Part shown: in pieces, positions 27,201 through 35,827 of the stretch
How positions within the stretch are numbered: position 1 is the first letter of the stretch
Layout: each line of letters opens with the position of its first letter
Assembly (NCBI RefSeq): GCF_014899185.1
Contig: NZ_CP045201.1
Span: 4,301,782-4,365,781 of the forward strand
From: Pseudooceanicola spongiae
GTDB lineage: Bacteria; Pseudomonadota; Alphaproteobacteria; Rhodobacterales; Rhodobacteraceae
Direction of reading: 5' to 3'
DNA: 64,000 nt
The notes under the pieces: model-generated
What the model was told of the DNA's origin: nothing
Database searches by the model: none
The model's input: only the letters and a program-made list of their open reading frames with translations
Program-made: the position numbers and the translations under genes

Positions 27201-27752
27201 AAGACCCTCGACGAGGTCACGCGTCTTGCCGAAGGCGGTGCCATGGTCGCCAAGATGTGCGGCATTGTCACCGGCTGTCAGGAGCGTAAATCGGCGCGCG
27301 GCAACCGCTTTGCCTTCGCGCAACTCTCCGACCCGACCGGCGGCTACGAGATCACGATCTTCTCCGACACGCTGGAGGCCAGCCGCGATTTCCTCGTCAA
27401 CGGCTCCAAGGTGGTGCTGACGGTCGAGGCGACGCTGGAGAGTGACCAGCTCAAGCTGCTGGCGCGCGGCATCGTGGCGATGGACGGCGTCGTCGCGGAT
27501 GCCGGCGCGATCGGTCTGAAGATCTACATGAACGAAACCCGAGAGATCCGCGCGGTGCATGACGTGCTGCTGCGCGCCCGCGACACTGTGCGCGGCGTGC
27601 AGAAGGGGCCGATCCAATTCTGTCTGGTCAACTCATCGCTGCCCGGCGGGGGCGAGGTCGACGTCAAGATCAACGACGGCTTTCCGGTCACGCCCGAGAT
27701 CAAGGGCGCGATCAAGAGCCTGCCCGGCGTCCTCTCGGTCGAGGAGATCTGA
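24246..27752 (+). CDS. dnaE: DNA polymerase III alpha subunit
   Basis: This 1168-residue replicative polymerase (DnaE1 length) has an N-terminal PHP domain (FIHLRVHTEYSLLEGAV; MPAVAMTDTNN) and the palm with catalytic aspartates in PDFDIDFCMDRR near residue 402, with the third acidic residue in LVKFDFLGLKTL near 558. It has the GPGRGSGAGSLVAYAL motif, a helix-hairpin-helix region, and an OB-fold near 1000-1080 (CGIVTGCQERKSARG). It synthesises both strands as part of the holoenzyme. ATG 24246 follows AGGA by 8 bases; the frame is open 105 bp further upstream without similarity. Confidence 0.97.
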   Translation: MSTSPRFIHLRVHTEYSLLEGAVRLKKLSGMCEKAGMPAVAMTDTNNMFAALEFSVTAAGAGVQPIIGCQVDIGWHDAQPGEKQHAPSPMVLLAQNETGYEHLMKLNSCLYLDNNGQIPQVTLEELEAHSDGLICLTGGPDGPVGQMLQAGHRPDAQDLMQRLARAFPDRLYIELQRHPDEDGQPEKERLTERGFVEMAYAMDLPLVATNDVYFPTPDMYEAHDALICIAEGAYVDQQQPRRRLTRQHYFKSQQEMVTLFADLPEAIDNTVEIARRCAFMAYRRDPILPKFADDEVQELRRQANEGLQQRLSVIPHAVTVEEYQKRLDFELDIIEGMGFPGYFLIVADFIKWAKDHDIPVGPGRGSGAGSLVAYALTVTDLDPLRYSLLFERFLNPERVSMPDFDIDFCMDRREEVIRYVQQKYGRDKVGQIITFGALLSKAAVRDIGRVLQMPYGQVDRLSKMIPVEGVKPVSIEQALIQEDRLREEARNEEVVDRLLKYGMKVEGLLRNASTHAAGVVIGDRPIDELVPLYQDPRSDMPATQFNMKWVEQAGLVKFDFLGLKTLTVIQNAIAQIHSGGRDLHTAADGRHLYDPAPGGENQINLIPLDDERTYDLYARAKTVAVFQVESTGMMDALKQMKPTCIEDIVALVALYRPGPMENIPTYCEVKNGLKEITSVHPTIDYILAETQGIIVYQEQVMQIAQVMAGYSLGGADLLRRAMGKKIKEAMDAERPKFEKGAAENGVDKKKATEVFDLLEKFANYGFNKSHAAAYAVVSYQTAWLKANHPVEFMAGVMNCDIHLTDKLTIYFQEVKKGLKLPYVPPCVNRSDATFKVVDGALVYALGALKNVGVEAMKMIVEGRAGKPFANLFDVARRVELKKVGKRPLEMLARAGAFDELDRNRRRVFDSLDGLVQYSAAFWDQKTSSQVSLFGEAGDDLPEPRLSPVQDWLPAERLTEEFKAIGFYLSGHPLDDYMGALKRKDVKTLDEVTRLAEGGAMVAKMCGIVTGCQERKSARGNRFAFAQLSDPTGGYEITIFSDTLEASRDFLVNGSKVVLTVEATLESDQLKLLARGIVAMDGVVADAGAIGLKIYMNETREIRAVHDVLLRARDTVRGVQKGPIQFCLVNSSLPGGGEVDVKINDGFPVTPEIKGAIKSLPGVLSVEEI

Positions 27753-27892
27753 GGCCGCGTCGCCTGCCTTCCACTCTGCGATTCCTGCGCGATTCCTGCG
27801 CCGTCTGGTGTCACACCCAGTCGGCGCCTGGCCGCAGTGGTGCCCCTGCGCAGATCTGGCGGATGCCGTGGCCGCTGTCCCTACAGGTTGAA

Positions 27893-27933
27893 CCGCCCGG
27901 ATACCGTTCAGATACCGACGCAATACCGACATC
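27893..27933. repeat. Array of ATACCG units at 11-bp spacing (site B)
   Basis: ATACCG starts at 27901, 27912 and 27923. The whole 41-bp segment is identical, in reverse orientation, to 31790-31830. It lies between the convergent dnaE and slyX genes. Confidence 0.8.
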
Positions 27934-27974
27934 AAAAACCGGCGGTTTCAGAGGGTTGGCAGGGCAGGGCGGTC

Positions 27975-28169
27975 TCAGTAGTGGGGTGGCTTTTCCGATC
28001 CGGTAAAGATCGCCGCACCACCCTCGGACTCGCGCGTTGCTTCGCGCTGCATCAGCATCTGCACCCGCCTCGTCAGCACGTCGATTTCCCCCTGCTGACG
28101 GGCCACCGTATCGGACAGATCGTCGACTGCACGGATCAGATGCGCCATCTTTTCTTCGATTTCCTGCAC
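27975..28169 (-). CDS. slyX: SlyX family protein
   Basis: This 64-residue coiled-coil protein has heptad-like MAHLIRAVDDLSDTVARQQG and EIDVLTRRVQMLMQRE, and ends in KPPHY, the SlyX hallmark. The precise function of SlyX is not known. It is convergent with dnaE and divergent from hisS. Confidence 0.85.
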   Translation of the reverse strand: MQEIEEKMAHLIRAVDDLSDTVARQQGEIDVLTRRVQMLMQREATRESEGGAAIFTGSEKPPHY

Positions 28170-28377
28170 GTGCTGTCCTCCGGTTTGTGTCGCCGCTGGG
28201 GGCGCGACGGGGCATATCTAGCATAATCAGGCTCCGGGTCGACCAGCCTTTGTGTTGGCTGGGCGCAAGCCCGCCGGGCGCGTCGCGCATAAGGGGCCCG
28301 GCCCTCTCGGGCACGCTTGCCCCCTTCGGCCCCATGGGCTATGCCCCGGGCGCACTCCAAAGGGCAAGGATCAAGCG

Positions 28378-29862
28378 ATGGCCAAGGTGAAAAAAGCACC
28401 GCGTCCGAAGGCGGAGACCCCCAAGGGCTTCCGGGATTACTTCGGCACGCAGGTAACGGAACGGACAGACATGTTGCGGACCATTGCCGGCGTCTATCAT
28501 CGCTACGGCTTTGACGCGCTGGAAAGCTCCGCCGTGGAAACCGTTGAAGCGCTTGGGAAATTCCTCCCCGACGTCGACCGCCCGAACGAAGGCGTCTTCG
28601 CCTGGCAAGAGGGCGAGGAGGAGGGCAACGGCGACTGGCTCGCCCTGCGCTACGACCTGACCGCCCCCCTTGCCCGTGTCTACGCCCAGCACCGCAACGA
28701 CCTGCCGACCCCCTATCGCCGCTACGCGATGGGGCCTGTCTGGCGCAACGAGAAGCCGGGGCCGGGTCGATTCCGCCAGTTTTATCAATGCGATGCGGAT
28801 ACCGTCGGCGCACCCTCCGTCGCCGCTGATTCCGAGATCTGCGCCATGCTCGCCGATTGCCTTGAGGCCGTTGGCATCCCACGCGGCGACTACCTGATCC
28901 GCGTCAACAACCGCAAGGTCCTGAACGGCGTGCTCGAAGCCATGGGCCTGTCCGAGGACACCCAACGCGACGCCGTTCTGCGCACCATCGACAAGTTCGA
29001 CAAGGTCGGCGAAAGCGGTGTCCGCGCGCTGCTTGGCAAGGGCCGCCTCGACGCTTCGGGCGCCTATATCGACGGTGTCGGCCTTGCCCCTGAACAGGCT
29101 GATCCAGTGCTCGCCTTTCTCACCTCCAAGGGGGTCAACGCCACGGAAACGCTGGACAATCTGCGCGCCGCTATTGGCACGTCTGAGGTTGGTGCCGAAG
29201 GCGTGGCCGAACTCGCCGAGATGGCCGATCTGCTTGCGGCCCAAGGCTACGGCACCGACCGGATCGAGATCGACCCGTCTGTCGTGCGCGGCCTCGGCTA
29301 CTACACGGGCCCGGTTTTCGAGGCTGAGCTCACGTTCGAAATCCTCGACGAAAAGGGCCGCAAACGGCAGTTTGGCTCGGTCGCGGGTGGCGGGCGCTAT
29401 GACGATCTGGTCAAGCGCTTCACCGGGCAATCCGTGCCTGCGACCGGTGTCTCGATCGGGGTCGACCGGCTTCTGGCGGCGCTGCATGCCAAGGGGCGAA
29501 TTGCCTCTGACGCAGCCGGTCCCGTCGTTGTCACGGTGATGGATCGCGAGCGGATGGCCGACTACCAGAGCATCGTGGCTGAGCTGCGCGAGGCCGGTAT
29601 TCGCGCCGAGGTCTATCTTGGTAACCCGAAGAACTTCGGCAACCAGTTGAAATACGCGGACAAACGCGGCTCGCCTGCAGCTGTTATCGAAGGGGCGGAC
29701 GAGAAGGCCCGTGGTGTTGTTCAGGTCAAGGATCTGATCCTGGGCGCGAAGATCGCCGAGAACGCGACGCTGGAAGAATGGAAAGAGCGCCCCTCGCAAT
29801 ACGAGGTGCCGCGCGATCAGCTGGTCGCGAAGATCCGGGACATCCTGGAAGGGCAGGGCTGA
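28378..29862 (+). CDS. hisS: Histidyl-tRNA synthetase
   Basis: This 494-residue class II synthetase charges tRNA-His. Motif 1 region: [20 protein letters not shown]. Motif 2: [19 protein letters not shown] followed by [14 protein letters not shown]. Histidine-specific block: [15 protein letters not shown]. Motif 3: [15 protein letters not shown]. The C-terminal anticodon-binding domain follows from about residue 385. ATG 28378 is set by AAGGA 9 bases upstream; the frame is open to 28252 by chance. It is the first gene of hisS-hisZ-hisG. Confidence 0.96.
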   Translation: MAKVKKAPRPKAETPKGFRDYFGTQVTERTDMLRTIAGVYHRYGFDALESSAVETVEALGKFLPDVDRPNEGVFAWQEGEEEGNGDWLALRYDLTAPLARVYAQHRNDLPTPYRRYAMGPVWRNEKPGPGRFRQFYQCDADTVGAPSVAADSEICAMLADCLEAVGIPRGDYLIRVNNRKVLNGVLEAMGLSEDTQRDAVLRTIDKFDKVGESGVRALLGKGRLDASGAYIDGVGLAPEQADPVLAFLTSKGVNATETLDNLRAAIGTSEVGAEGVAELAEMADLLAAQGYGTDRIEIDPSVVRGLGYYTGPVFEAELTFEILDEKGRKRQFGSVAGGGRYDDLVKRFTGQSVPATGVSIGVDRLLAALHAKGRIASDAAGPVVVTVMDRERMADYQSIVAELREAGIRAEVYLGNPKNFGNQLKYADKRGSPAAVIEGADEKARGVVQVKDLILGAKIAENATLEEWKERPSQYEVPRDQLVAKIRDILEGQG

Positions 29863-29865
29863 ACC

Positions 29866-30975
29866 ATGGGCAATCGCACTCCCGAAAAGGCGCAGGTGAA
29901 AGCCTGCGCTGCGGCCCTGCGTGAGGGCTTTGAGGCAGCGGGCGCCGTGCCTGTTGAGGCGCCTGTGCTGCTGTCTGCCAGCGCGCTGCTGGATCTTTAC
30001 GGCGAGGATATTCGTGCCCGCGCCTATACCACCTCCGACATTCTGCGGGGCGAGCAGATGCTGCGCCCGGATTTCACGGTGCCGGTGGTGCAAATGCACA
30101 TGGCGCAAGGGGCCGAACCGGCGCGCTATACCTATGCGGGCGAAGTGTTCCGCCGTCAGGAAGAAGACGAGGCCCGCGCCAATGAATATATGCAGGTTGG
30201 TTTCGAAATCTTTGACGGAACGGACCCGGCCGCTGCCGATGCCGAAGTCTTCGCCCGTGTGCAGCAGGCCGTGGCGCCGCTGAACCTGAAGGCGACGACG
30301 GGGGATATCGGGATTCTGATGGCTGCGGTCGAGGGGCTGGAGACGTCGGAGGCGCGCAAAGCCGCGCTCTGGCGGCACATCTGGCGGCCGGCTCGCTTCC
30401 GGGCGCTGTTGGAGCGATATGCGGGGCGCCATCCGGTGCCTGTGGCGCGCAAGGTGCTGCTGGCTGCGGACGATCCGTTCCGCAATGCCGGGCCGGAAAT
30501 CGGGATGCGCAGCCGTGAAGAGGTCGCCGCGCGGATCAATGCGCTGCGCGTCGATGCCGCAACGCCACCGATCCCCAACAGCGACGTCATGCTGATCGAA
30601 GCGATCCTGAAGGTGCGTGAGACTCTGCCCTTCGCGCTCGAGCAGTTGCGCGACATAGCTGTCGACATGCCGGCGATTTTGCAGGCTGTGGAACGACTTG
30701 CGCGGCGCATGGAGGCGATGGCCGCGCATGGCATTGACGTCGAGGCGCTGGAGTTCGAGGCTGCTTTCGGGCGCACACACATGGAATATTACGACGGTTT
30801 CGTCTTTGGCTTCGTGGTCGAAGGGCGGCCGGATCTGCCGCCTGTGGCCACCGGCGGGCGCTATGACGCGCTGACGCGGGTGCTGGGGCGTGCCGAGGGG
30901 CGGCCCGAGGGCATTCCCGCTGTCGGGGGCGTGATCCGTCCCGGCATGGTTGTCGAGTTGGGAGGCTGGTCATGA
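29866..30975 (+). CDS. hisZ: ATP phosphoribosyltransferase regulatory subunit
   Basis: This 369-residue HisRS paralogue lacks aminoacylation activity and regulates short-form HisG in histidine biosynthesis. It keeps the class II fold with RPDFTVPVVQMHMAQG, ARYTYAGEVFRRQEED and GGRYDALTRVLG, but lacks the full HisRS motif 2 and the anticodon domain. It follows hisS by 3 bases and overlaps hisG by 4 (ATGA), so the three are probably one operon. Confidence 0.93.
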   Translation: MGNRTPEKAQVKACAAALREGFEAAGAVPVEAPVLLSASALLDLYGEDIRARAYTTSDILRGEQMLRPDFTVPVVQMHMAQGAEPARYTYAGEVFRRQEEDEARANEYMQVGFEIFDGTDPAAADAEVFARVQQAVAPLNLKATTGDIGILMAAVEGLETSEARKAALWRHIWRPARFRALLERYAGRHPVPVARKVLLAADDPFRNAGPEIGMRSREEVAARINALRVDAATPPIPNSDVMLIEAILKVRETLPFALEQLRDIAVDMPAILQAVERLARRMEAMAAHGIDVEALEFEAAFGRTHMEYYDGFVFGFVVEGRPDLPPVATGGRYDALTRVLGRAEGRPEGIPAVGGVIRPGMVVELGGWS

Positions 30976-31667
30976 GCATCAAGCTGGGTGTCCCCTCCAA
31001 GGGACGGTTGATGGACAAGACGTTCGACTGGTTCCGCGCCCGTGGCGTGGTGCTGGGGCGGGCCGGGTCCGACCGGGAATACGCCGGGAAAGTCGAAGGC
31101 ATTGAAGGGGTTGAGCTGGTTCTGCTGTCGGCCGGGGAAATCCCGCGTGAGCTGACCGAGGGGCGCATTCACCTCGGCGTCACGGGCACCGATCTGGTGC
31201 GCGAAAAGCTGGGCCACTGGGAACAGCGGGTCGAGGAAATGGCCGAGCTGGGATTTGGCAATGCCGATCTGATCATCGCTGTGCCGCAGGCCTGGGTCGA
31301 CGTCGACTGCCTTGATGATCTGGATGCGGTGGCCGCGGCCTTCCGGCGGGAACATGGCTTTCGTCTGCGGATTGCGACGAAATATCATAGGCTTGTGCGC
31401 GAATTCCTGAAGGAAAACGGCGTCGCGGATTACCAGCTGGTCGACAGTCAGGGCGCGACCGAGGGCACCGTGAAGAACGAAACGGCAGAGGCCGTGGCCG
31501 ACATCACCACGACGGGTGAGACGCTGCGGGCCAACCACCTCAAGATCCTCAGCGACGGTCTGATGCTGAAGAGCCAGGCGACGCTGTTCCGCTCGCGCGC
31601 GGCCGCGATGGCCGATGAGGAGCGCGCCACATTGGCGGCGCTGGTGGCGCGGCTGGGGCTGGACTGA
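30972..31667 (+). CDS. hisG: ATP phosphoribosyltransferase, short form
   Basis: This 231-residue catalytic subunit joins ATP and PRPP in the first step of histidine synthesis. It starts MSIKLGVPSKGRLMDKTFDW and carries GRIHLGVTGTDLVREKLG and VDSQGATEGTVKNETAEAVADI, the latter being the PRPP-binding region. The length is that of the short form, which needs HisZ, encoded immediately upstream. Confidence 0.96.
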   Translation: MSIKLGVPSKGRLMDKTFDWFRARGVVLGRAGSDREYAGKVEGIEGVELVLLSAGEIPRELTEGRIHLGVTGTDLVREKLGHWEQRVEEMAELGFGNADLIIAVPQAWVDVDCLDDLDAVAAAFRREHGFRLRIATKYHRLVREFLKENGVADYQLVDSQGATEGTVKNETAEAVADITTTGETLRANHLKILSDGLMLKSQATLFRSRAAAMADEERATLAALVARLGLD

Positions 31668-31789
31668 CGGAGCGGGCAGGGGGCCTCTGCGCGCTCCGTC
31701 AGGGGCGTGTGGGGGCTCTGCCGTCCCTCGGCAGGCGCGTGGCGGCCAGCCGTCCGACCAATGGTTAACAGCGAAAACCGCGAAATCGC

Positions 31790-31830
31790 GATGTCGGTAT
31801 TGCGTCGGTATCTGAACGGTATCCGGGCGG
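31790..31830. repeat. Array of ATACCG units at 11-bp spacing (site C)
   Basis: The complement CGGTAT occurs at 31795, 31806 and 31817. This 41-bp segment is the exact reverse complement of 27893-27933. It is flanked by GGTTAACA (31763) and TGTTAACG (31856). It lies between hisG and the convergent 31874-32251 gene. Confidence 0.8.
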
Positions 31831-31873
31831 TGCGTGATCGGCGCAAAGTGCATGTGTTAACGGGGCAGCCTGC

Positions 31874-32251
31874 TCAGGTCGGGGAGCCGTCCGTCGCGCG
31901 GCCCCGCAGGAGTGCGGCATGGGCGGCGGGGTCTGCGGCCTTGAGCTTGTCGAGAGCGGTGGTCGCGCGCTCGGCCAGTTTCGACTGCATCTCGGCCTTC
32001 TTGGTCTCGACCGCCATGCGCAGGTCGTGGATCGCGGGCAGGGGCGTGTCGGTGGCGGCTGAGAGCGTCTCCAGCGCCTCGAGGATCTTGCCAAGCTGTG
32101 CGCCGTAGCTGGCGACATCCTTGAAGATCGCTTCCTCGATATCGGGCGAGCCGGCCATGTCCTCGGAGAACAGGCGCGGCTCAATGTTCTGCAGGATGTC
32201 GCCTGACAGAGGGGCCTTCCACAGGGCAAAGAGATTCGGCGCGGGGAACAT
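31874..32251 (-). CDS. Conserved helical protein of unknown function (125 aa)
   Basis: It starts MFPAPNLFALWKAPLSGDIL; the frame runs on to 32353 but the extension lacks a plausible start site. The body is almost wholly helical (DIEEAIFKDVASYGAQLGKI, LRMAVETKKAEMQSKLAERA), recalling phasin-like or poly-helical proteins. I cannot name the family. No signal peptide or membrane segment. It is convergent with hisG. Confidence 0.65.
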   Translation of the reverse strand: MFPAPNLFALWKAPLSGDILQNIEPRLFSEDMAGSPDIEEAIFKDVASYGAQLGKILEALETLSAATDTPLPAIHDLRMAVETKKAEMQSKLAERATTALDKLKAADPAAHAALLRGRATDGSPT

Positions 32252-32385
32252 GGGCAGGGCTTTCCGGCTTGGGATGGCGATATTCACCCCTGGCGTGTGT
32301 CGGCCTGTCAATATTCGCGCAGGATTTCGGGCGTTGGCGGTTTCGCGCTGCACAGCAATTGGGCCAGTGCCTCAGATCCAGTGCC

Positions 32386-32814
32386 TCAGATCACGCCGAT
32401 TTCCGCGAGGGCGGCATTCAGCTCTGGCGGGAGGGCATCGTCATCGGCGCGGGTGCCGGAGAGATCGACAGGCGAATCCTCGGGCTTGAGATAGCGCCAG
32501 CCCTGAAACGGGCGCTTGGTCGAAGGGGCGACGCGGATCAGCTCAGGCTCCAGCACGAAGGCGCAGCGGCGCACGCCATCGCCGTGATCGGCTTCCTCCA
32601 GCCTGACAAAGCGCTGGCGAGCCTGAATCTGGCCCTTTATGACCCAGTAGATGCTGCCCCCGTCGAGCAGGTCATCTTCGCGCTTGGGCCACATGCGGGT
32701 GACGTGACGGACATTGCCATCGGCCGTGCGCACCATCGGAGTGGTCTGCCATGCCTCAAGATCCTCGACGCTTTCGGTGCCGACACTGAGTTTTATAAGG
32801 TTCGTCTTGGGCAT
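32386..32814 (-). CDS. DUF1489 family protein
   Basis: A 142-residue protein beginning MPKTNLIKLSVGTESVEDLE. It carries VRHVTRMWPKREDDLLDGGS and IYWVIKGQIQARQRFVRLEE, then CAFVLEPELIRVAP and RPFQGWRYLK. This is the pattern of DUF1489, an alphaproteobacterial family of unknown function. The start 14 codons inside the longest frame is preferred by family N-terminus. It is divergent from nrdJ. Confidence 0.8.
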   Translation of the reverse strand: MPKTNLIKLSVGTESVEDLEAWQTTPMVRTADGNVRHVTRMWPKREDDLLDGGSIYWVIKGQIQARQRFVRLEEADHGDGVRRCAFVLEPELIRVAPSTKRPFQGWRYLKPEDSPVDLSGTRADDDALPPELNAALAEIGVI

Positions 32815-32850
32815 AATATTCTCAAGGTGCTGTGGTGCTTCTGGGTGGGG

Positions 32851-32865
32851 ACGCAAAATATAGTG
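32851..32865. promoter_or_regulatory. Candidate NrdR box upstream of nrdJ
   Basis: ACGCAAAATATAGTG matches the NrdR consensus (acaCwAtATaTwGtg) at 13 of 15 positions, 109 bp before the nrdJ start. The second box usually found about 31 bp away is not convincing here. A CTAGGG/CCCTAG inverted repeat lies at 32888-32909. Confidence 0.45.
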
Positions 32866-32973
32866 CTTTGGCGGTCCGAAAAAAGTGCTAGGGTGTCTTG
32901 TGCCCCTAGTCCTGAAACCATAGTAAGCCGTTCTCTGTCAGCTTCAACCATGCCTTCTGCCAAAGGAATCGTG

Positions 32974-35262
32974 ATGACCCGCTTTGCCGCCCCGATCGCC
33001 GAACAAGTCTGGGATATGAAATACCGCTTCAAGGATGCGGATGGAACACCCGTTGACCGGAGTGTCGAGGACAGCTGGCGCCGAATCGCGCGCGCCCTTG
33101 CCGCTGTCGAGGACGACAAGGACACCTGGGAAGACCGCTTTTACGGCGCGCTGGAGGATTTCAAATTCCTGCCCGCAGGCCGGATCACCGCAGGCGCCGG
33201 CACCGCGCGCCGTGTGACGCTGTTCAACTGCTTTGTCATGGGCACCGTGCCCGACAGCATGGGCGGCATCTTTGACATGCTGAAAGAGGCCGCGCTGACC
33301 ATGCAGCAGGGCGGCGGCATCGGCTATGACTTCAGCACGATTCGCCCCAAGGGCGCGGATGTGAAGGGCGTGGCGGCAGATGCCTCTGGCCCGCTGTCGT
33401 TCATGGATGTCTGGGACGCGATGTGCCGCACGATCATGAGCGCGGGATCGCGCCGTGGCGCGATGATGGCGACGATGCGCTGCGACCACCCCGATATCGA
33501 ACAGTTCATTGCCGCGAAAAGCGATCCGGCGCGGTTGCGCATGTTCAACATGTCCGTGCTGATCACCGACCCGTTCATGGCTGCAGTCAAGGCCGATGGA
33601 CCTTGGGAACTGACCTTCGGCGACAAGGTCTATCACACCCTTCAGGCGCGCGATCTGTGGAACACGATCATGCAGGCGACCTATGATTACGCCGAGCCGG
33701 GCGTGATCTTCATCGACCGCATCAACCAAGCCAACAACCTGGCCTATTGCGAAACGATCGCCGCGACGAACCCGTGTGGCGAGCAGCCTCTGCCGCCCTA
33801 CGGCGCCTGCCTGCTCGGCTCGGTGAACCTGTCGCGTCTGGTCAGCGATCCCTTCACCGAAAACGCCGCGCTGGATATTGCCGCGCTGGACGATCTGGTG
33901 CGCATGGCGATCCGCATGATGGACAATACCGTCGATGCCTCGGGCTTCCCGCTGGAAGCGCAGCGCCGTGAGGCCGAAGCCAAGCGCCGGATCGGTCTGG
34001 GCGTCACCGGCCTGGCCGATGCGCTGCTGATGACCGGCCTGCGCTATGGCTCGGACGAAGCTGCGGCCCAGACCGAAGCCTGGCTGCGGGCGATTGCGCG
34101 CGCTTCCTACCTCGCCTCCGTGGACCTCGCGAAGGAGAAGGGCGCGTTCCCGCTGTTCGACAAGGATGCCTACCTGGCCTCCGGCACCATGCAGCAGATG
34201 GACGAGGACGTGCGCGAAGCGGTCGCCGAACATGGCATCCGCAACGCACTGCTGACCTCGATCGCGCCGACGGGGACGATCTCGCTCTATGCAGGCAACG
34301 TGTCTTCGGGGATCGAGCCGGTGTTCGCCTATGAATACACTCGCAAGGTTCTGCAGAAGGACGGGTCGCGCACCGAAGAGAAGGTCGTCGATTACGCGGT
34401 GAAGATGTGGAAGGACCTCAAGGGCGACGCGCCCCTGCCGGACTACTTCGTCAACGCCCAGACGCTGGCCCCGCTGGAGCACGTCAAGATGCAGGCCGCA
34501 GCCCAGAAATGGATCGACTCGAGCATCTCCAAGACGATCAACTGCCCCGAGGACATCGGCTTTGACGACTTCAAGGAGGTCTACATGGCCGCCTGGGATC
34601 AGGGCTGCAAAGGCTGCACGACCTATCGCCCGAACGATGTCACCGGTTCGGTCCTGTCGGTCAGCGACTCCAAGGAAGAGGCCAAGCCCGCCATGCCCCA
34701 GGAGGGCGGCGAGGTCGTCTACATGGAGATGGCCGATCCGCTGGATCGTCCGCAGGCGCTTGAGGGCAACACCTACAAGCTGAAGTGGCCCGACAGCGAG
34801 CATGCGATCTACATCACGATCAATGACATCGTGATCAGCGGTCATCGCCGTCCCTTCGAGGTCTTCATCAACTCCAAGAACATGGAGCACTACGCCTGGA
34901 CCGTCGCGCTGACGCGGATGATCTCGGCCGTGTTCCGCCGTGGCGGCGATGTGAGCTTTGTGGTCGAGGAGCTGAAGGCGGTCTTCGATCCGCGCGGCGG
35001 CGCCTGGATCAAGGGCAAGTACATCCCCTCGATGCTGGCCGCGATCGGTGGCGTGATCGAGCGTCACATGATCGAGACAGGCTTCATTGCGGGCGAGGGC
35101 CTCGGTCTGAAAACCGACCCGACCGCTTCGGTCGTGGGTCTGAACGCCGGTGGCACCAGCCACAACCGCGGCAAGGCCTGCCCGAGCTGCGGTCAGTACA
35201 CGCTTCAGATGGTCGAGGGCTGCATGACCTGCACCTCCTGCGGCCACTCCAAGTGTGGCTGA
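32974..35262 (+). CDS. nrdJ: Adenosylcobalamin-dependent (class II) ribonucleoside-diphosphate reductase
   Basis: This 762-residue reductase makes deoxyribonucleotides, using B12 to generate a thiyl radical. Seen: LPAGRITAGAGTARRVTLFNC with an active-site Cys, MQQGGGIGYDFSTIRPKGA, NPCGEQPLPPYGACLLGSVNL with the radical Cys and finger loop, and APTGTISLYAGNVSSGIEP. The C-terminal domain ends in paired Cys motifs (CPSCGQY and CMTCTSCGHSKCG) that serve redox relay. The start is ATG 32974 after AAAGGAA; the frame is open to 32269 by chance. It fits the cobalamin-dependent lifestyle indicated by ecm. Confidence 0.96.
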   Translation: MTRFAAPIAEQVWDMKYRFKDADGTPVDRSVEDSWRRIARALAAVEDDKDTWEDRFYGALEDFKFLPAGRITAGAGTARRVTLFNCFVMGTVPDSMGGIFDMLKEAALTMQQGGGIGYDFSTIRPKGADVKGVAADASGPLSFMDVWDAMCRTIMSAGSRRGAMMATMRCDHPDIEQFIAAKSDPARLRMFNMSVLITDPFMAAVKADGPWELTFGDKVYHTLQARDLWNTIMQATYDYAEPGVIFIDRINQANNLAYCETIAATNPCGEQPLPPYGACLLGSVNLSRLVSDPFTENAALDIAALDDLVRMAIRMMDNTVDASGFPLEAQRREAEAKRRIGLGVTGLADALLMTGLRYGSDEAAAQTEAWLRAIARASYLASVDLAKEKGAFPLFDKDAYLASGTMQQMDEDVREAVAEHGIRNALLTSIAPTGTISLYAGNVSSGIEPVFAYEYTRKVLQKDGSRTEEKVVDYAVKMWKDLKGDAPLPDYFVNAQTLAPLEHVKMQAAAQKWIDSSISKTINCPEDIGFDDFKEVYMAAWDQGCKGCTTYRPNDVTGSVLSVSDSKEEAKPAMPQEGGEVVYMEMADPLDRPQALEGNTYKLKWPDSEHAIYITINDIVISGHRRPFEVFINSKNMEHYAWTVALTRMISAVFRRGGDVSFVVEELKAVFDPRGGAWIKGKYIPSMLAAIGGVIERHMIETGFIAGEGLGLKTDPTASVVGLNAGGTSHNRGKACPSCGQYTLQMVEGCMTCTSCGHSKCG

Positions 35263-35578
35263 AAGTGCGTGTCGGAATAGTCAGAGAAAGCAGATGAATG
35301 CGCAAACGGAAGCATAAGTCTGCGCAAGGGGTGTCAAGGGCGAAACGTATCGCCTGGTGCCCCTAGGCATCTCTCTGTCAAACAGTGATGGAGGCGCTGG
35401 GGCTGTTGCTCCGGCGCCTTTCGCGTATGAAGGAAATGTGCGGTTCGTGGCATGAAGCGGCGGATTCGGCGGAGGGCCGTTGTGGCCTCCCTGTATGAGC
35501 CTGCGCATGGCGCATTGGGGCTGGCTTGCGATGGTGAGACCCTGGACACGAGTTCGCTTAGAGGCGGTGGGAACTCCG
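35263..35578. other. Intergenic region after nrdJ, no gene seen
   Basis: This 316-bp gap holds the nrdJ terminator and, near 35482-35500, a GC-rich imperfect hairpin (GGAGGGCC / GGCCTCC). No supported reading frame. It marks the transition from conserved chromosome to the accessory region. Confidence 0.6.
35392..35422 (+). terminator. nrdJ terminator hairpin
   Basis: AGGCGCTGG (35392-35400) pairs with CCGGCGCCT (35411-35419) over 9 bp with one G-T wobble, followed by a short TTTC. Confidence 0.6.
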
Positions 35579-35827
35579 ATGAAGACCATTAAGCCGACGC
35601 AAGTTGTCGCTACGATCCTCAGCCGATATCAGCGTCAGAGAAATTGTCAGGTGCCCGTCACAGCAACAGATGTCTACGCCGACACCATTGCTCGCGTCTG
35701 TGGAGACGACGTTGACCTCGACCCGGTCGAACGGGGCCTCGTCCACCTCAAGCGCCAGAAGGTGATTTCCTTCAGAAGACTGGTCACGCTTCTTGCTCGC
35801 CATCAGCGCGAGATCAGACCTGAGTGA
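35579..35827 (+). CDS. Hypothetical protein (82 aa)
   Basis: An unrecognised small protein. ATG 35579 has GGGA 7 bases upstream; the open frame reaches back to 35480 without a better start. The product is basic and predicted helical: TQVVATILSRYQRQRNCQVP, TDVYADTIARVCGDD, ERGLVHLKRQKVISFRRLVT. The overall look is of a small DNA-binding or antitoxin-like protein, but no motif proves that. It stands alone at the start of the accessory region. Confidence 0.45.
   Translation: MKTIKPTQVVATILSRYQRQRNCQVPVTATDVYADTIARVCGDDVDLDPVERGLVHLKRQKVISFRRLVTLLARHQREIRPE

Noticed and set aside
25353..27617. A 754-codon minus-strand open frame opposite dnaE
   Set aside because: It is an antisense shadow; DnaE is unmistakable on the plus strand.
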